Origin: Candidatus Competibacteraceae bacterium
GTDB taxonomy: Bacteria; Pseudomonadota; Gammaproteobacteria; Competibacterales; Competibacteraceae
Assembly: GCA_003989075.1 (NCBI GenBank)
Contig: RXIX01000029.1
Span: 1-33,271 of the forward strand
Reading direction: 5' to 3'
Length of the DNA: 33,271 nucleotides
Below are positions 32,116 to 33,271 of this stretch, one piece after another. The position numbers were made by a program, and so were the translations under genes. How positions within the stretch are numbered: the first letter of the stretch is position 1; each line of letters opens with the position of its first letter. Under the pieces are notes generated by a model. The model was given only the letters and a program-made list of their open reading frames with translations, was not told where the DNA came from and searched no databases.

Positions 32116-33180
32116 ATGAGTGTAATTGACGTTGAAGAGCTGCTCGGTGCCGTGACCGCTGCAGCGCCCTGCGGTGAGGATCTTGAATACGATCCGGCCT
32201 TTGCGGAAATGGAGACGCTGGCACAGGAAACCCCGGAACGCCAGTACGGCGACACCATTATTCCCGCCGAACCGCCCGACTGGCGTGCGGTGCGCAAGGC
32301 GTCGCTGACCCTGTTCGAGCGCACCCGTGATCTGCGGGTGGCGGTGCTGCTGTCCCGTGCGCTGCTGCAGACCGATGGCCTGACCGGGTTCAACGATGGC
32401 CTGGCGGTAGTCGAGGGCCTGGTCGAGCGCTACTGGGAGACGGTCTACCCGCTGCTCGATCCGGACGATGACAACGATCCGACCTTGCGCATCAACATCA
32501 TCGTGGCCTTGTGCGATGCTGAAACCACATTGCGCAGCCTGCGCGAAGCGCCGCTGGTCAGTTCGCGGGCGCTGGGACGCTTCAGCCTGCGCGATGTGCA
32601 GATTGCCGCTGGCCTGCTAGCGGCGGTGGCCAGCGAGGGCGAGGAGCTGCCGACTGCGGCGCGCATCGACGGCGCTTTTCAGGATGCGCCACTGGAGGAT
32701 CTGCAGGCGACCGCCGCCGTGGTGGCCGAGGCCATGGAGCGGGTCACGCACATCGAAGCGCTGCTCACCGATCAGGTGGGTGTGACTCAGGCGCCGGACA
32801 TGAGCGCGCTGCGGACGATGCTGCGCGATATCCTGCAGGTGCTGAGTGATCAGTTGCAGCGGCGGGGCAGTGGCCTGAGCGCTGCAGCGGCCGAGGTGGC
32901 CGGTGAGGAGGCGGTGGCTGGCCCGGGGGGGAATGGCGGGATGCAGCGGCTGGTGGTTGGCGAGATCACCAGCCGCGAGGATGCCATGCGCATGCTGGAC
33001 CGGATTTGTGAGTACTTCGAGCGCTACGAGCCGTCCAGCCCGGTACCATTCCTGTTGAAACGTGCTAAAAAACTAGTGACCAAGGACTTCATGGAGATCC
33101 TGAATGATCTGGCGCCCGGCGGCACCGAACAGGCTCACTTGATCTTTGGCCTGCGCGGTGAAGAGAGCAGTGGGTACTGA
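32116..33180 (+). CDS. tssA: T6SS protein TssA (ImpA N-terminal domain)
   Basis: TssA caps or primes baseplate and sheath assembly. The 354-residue protein has the ImpA N-terminal domain (about 8-130: PCGEDLEYDPAFAEME, PPDWRAVRKASLTLFERTRD, ERYWETVYPLLDPDDDNDPT). The C-terminal end has SPVPFLLKRAKKLVTKDFME and GGTEQAHLIFGLRGEESSG, typical of the shorter TssA class, as in the Pseudomonas H1 system. GAGG at 32102-32105 precedes the ATG. It is the first gene of the plus-strand arm, divergent from tagH, and tssB follows after 59 bp. Confidence 0.94.
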   Translation: MSVIDVEELLGAVTAAAPCGEDLEYDPAFAEMETLAQETPERQYGDTIIPAEPPDWRAVRKASLTLFERTRDLRVAVLLSRALLQTDGLTGFNDGLAVVEGLVERYWETVYPLLDPDDDNDPTLRINIIVALCDAETTLRSLREAPLVSSRALGRFSLRDVQIAAGLLAAVASEGEELPTAARIDGAFQDAPLEDLQATAAVVAEAMERVTHIEALLTDQVGVTQAPDMSALRTMLRDILQVLSDQLQRRGSGLSAAAAEVAGEEAVAGPGGNGGMQRLVVGEITSREDAMRMLDRICEYFERYEPSSPVPFLLKRAKKLVTKDFMEILNDLAPGGTEQAHLIFGLRGEESSGY

Positions 33181-33239
33181 GCGCCGGCTCGGGGAGTGGA
33201 CAGTGGCGACGATTGCGGACTGAGAGAGGTCATGTTCCG

Positions 33240-33271
33240 ATGGCGATGAGCAGTCAGAAATTTATTGCCCG
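33240..33271 (+). CDS. tssB: T6SS sheath protein TssB, 5' end only (window ends)
   Basis: Only the first ten codons are in the window: MAMSSQKFIA, plus two bases of the next codon. SSQKFIA matches the conserved TssB (VipA) start, and position after tssA agrees. TssB and TssC form the contractile sheath. GAGAGAGG at 33222-33229 is a suitable ribosome site. The second ATG (33246) is an alternative start. Confidence 0.8.
   Translation, partial: MAMSSQKFIA

Overview
The window is a GC-rich stretch of a gammaproteobacterial chromosome. The gene order nadB / rpoE-rseA-rseB-rseC / lepA-lepB-DUF4845-rnc-era-recO is typical of Gammaproteobacteria. The proteins resemble those of Pseudomonas and of purple-sulfur or Competibacter-like lineages rather than enterics, but that finer placement is an impression from the sequence and was not tested.

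Layout. (1) 1-520: the 3' part of an IS200/IS605-family tnpB with a large internal deletion, ending in an intact right-end hairpin. (2) 547-984: ygfX, convergent with nadB (992-2644, minus). (3) 2645-2996: a 352-bp divergent nadB/rpoE control region with a near-consensus sigma-E promoter. (4) 2997-5729: the sigma-E envelope-stress operon rpoE-rseA-rseB-rseC. A mucD-type protease gene is not in its usual place after rseC; a short region with a terminator-like hairpin is there instead. (5) 5885-11284: lepA, lepB, a DUF4845 gene, rnc, era and recO, tightly packed. (6) 11310-13919 (minus): a PfkB sugar/adenosine kinase and a phosphotransferase-like/P-loop fusion protein. (7) 14021-19792 (plus): a PBP1b-type peptidoglycan synthase, a proline-rich TPR lipoprotein that is probably its LpoP-type activator, and a YoaA/DinG Fe-S helicase. 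(8) 19934-22100: the sulfite reductase hemoprotein gene cysI and its DUF934 partner. (9) 22162-33271: a type VI secretion system (T6SS) locus with two divergent arms. The minus arm is tagH-tssK-tssL-tssM-tagF-pppA; the plus arm begins tssA-tssB and runs out of the window.

How the parts work together. The sigma-E set senses outer-membrane stress and is probably autoregulated. PBP1b with the lipoprotein builds peptidoglycan under outer-membrane control. The T6SS arms encode the membrane complex (TssK, TssL, TssM), a phospho-dependent post-translational control module (the FHA protein TagH, the phosphatase PppA, and TagF) and the start of the baseplate/sheath genes. The usual tssJ lipoprotein gene is missing between tagH and tssK, and the kinase PpkA is not in the window. 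A near-perfect Fur-box core lies between the two T6SS arms and suggests iron control.

I saw no rRNA, tRNA or CRISPR array. Most of the window is well-known biology. The points most worth a second look are the missing tssJ, the Fur box, the palindrome inside the sigma-E promoter spacer, the cysteine-flanked proline insert in PBP1b together with the repeat-bearing lipoprotein, and the internally deleted tnpB with its preserved end.
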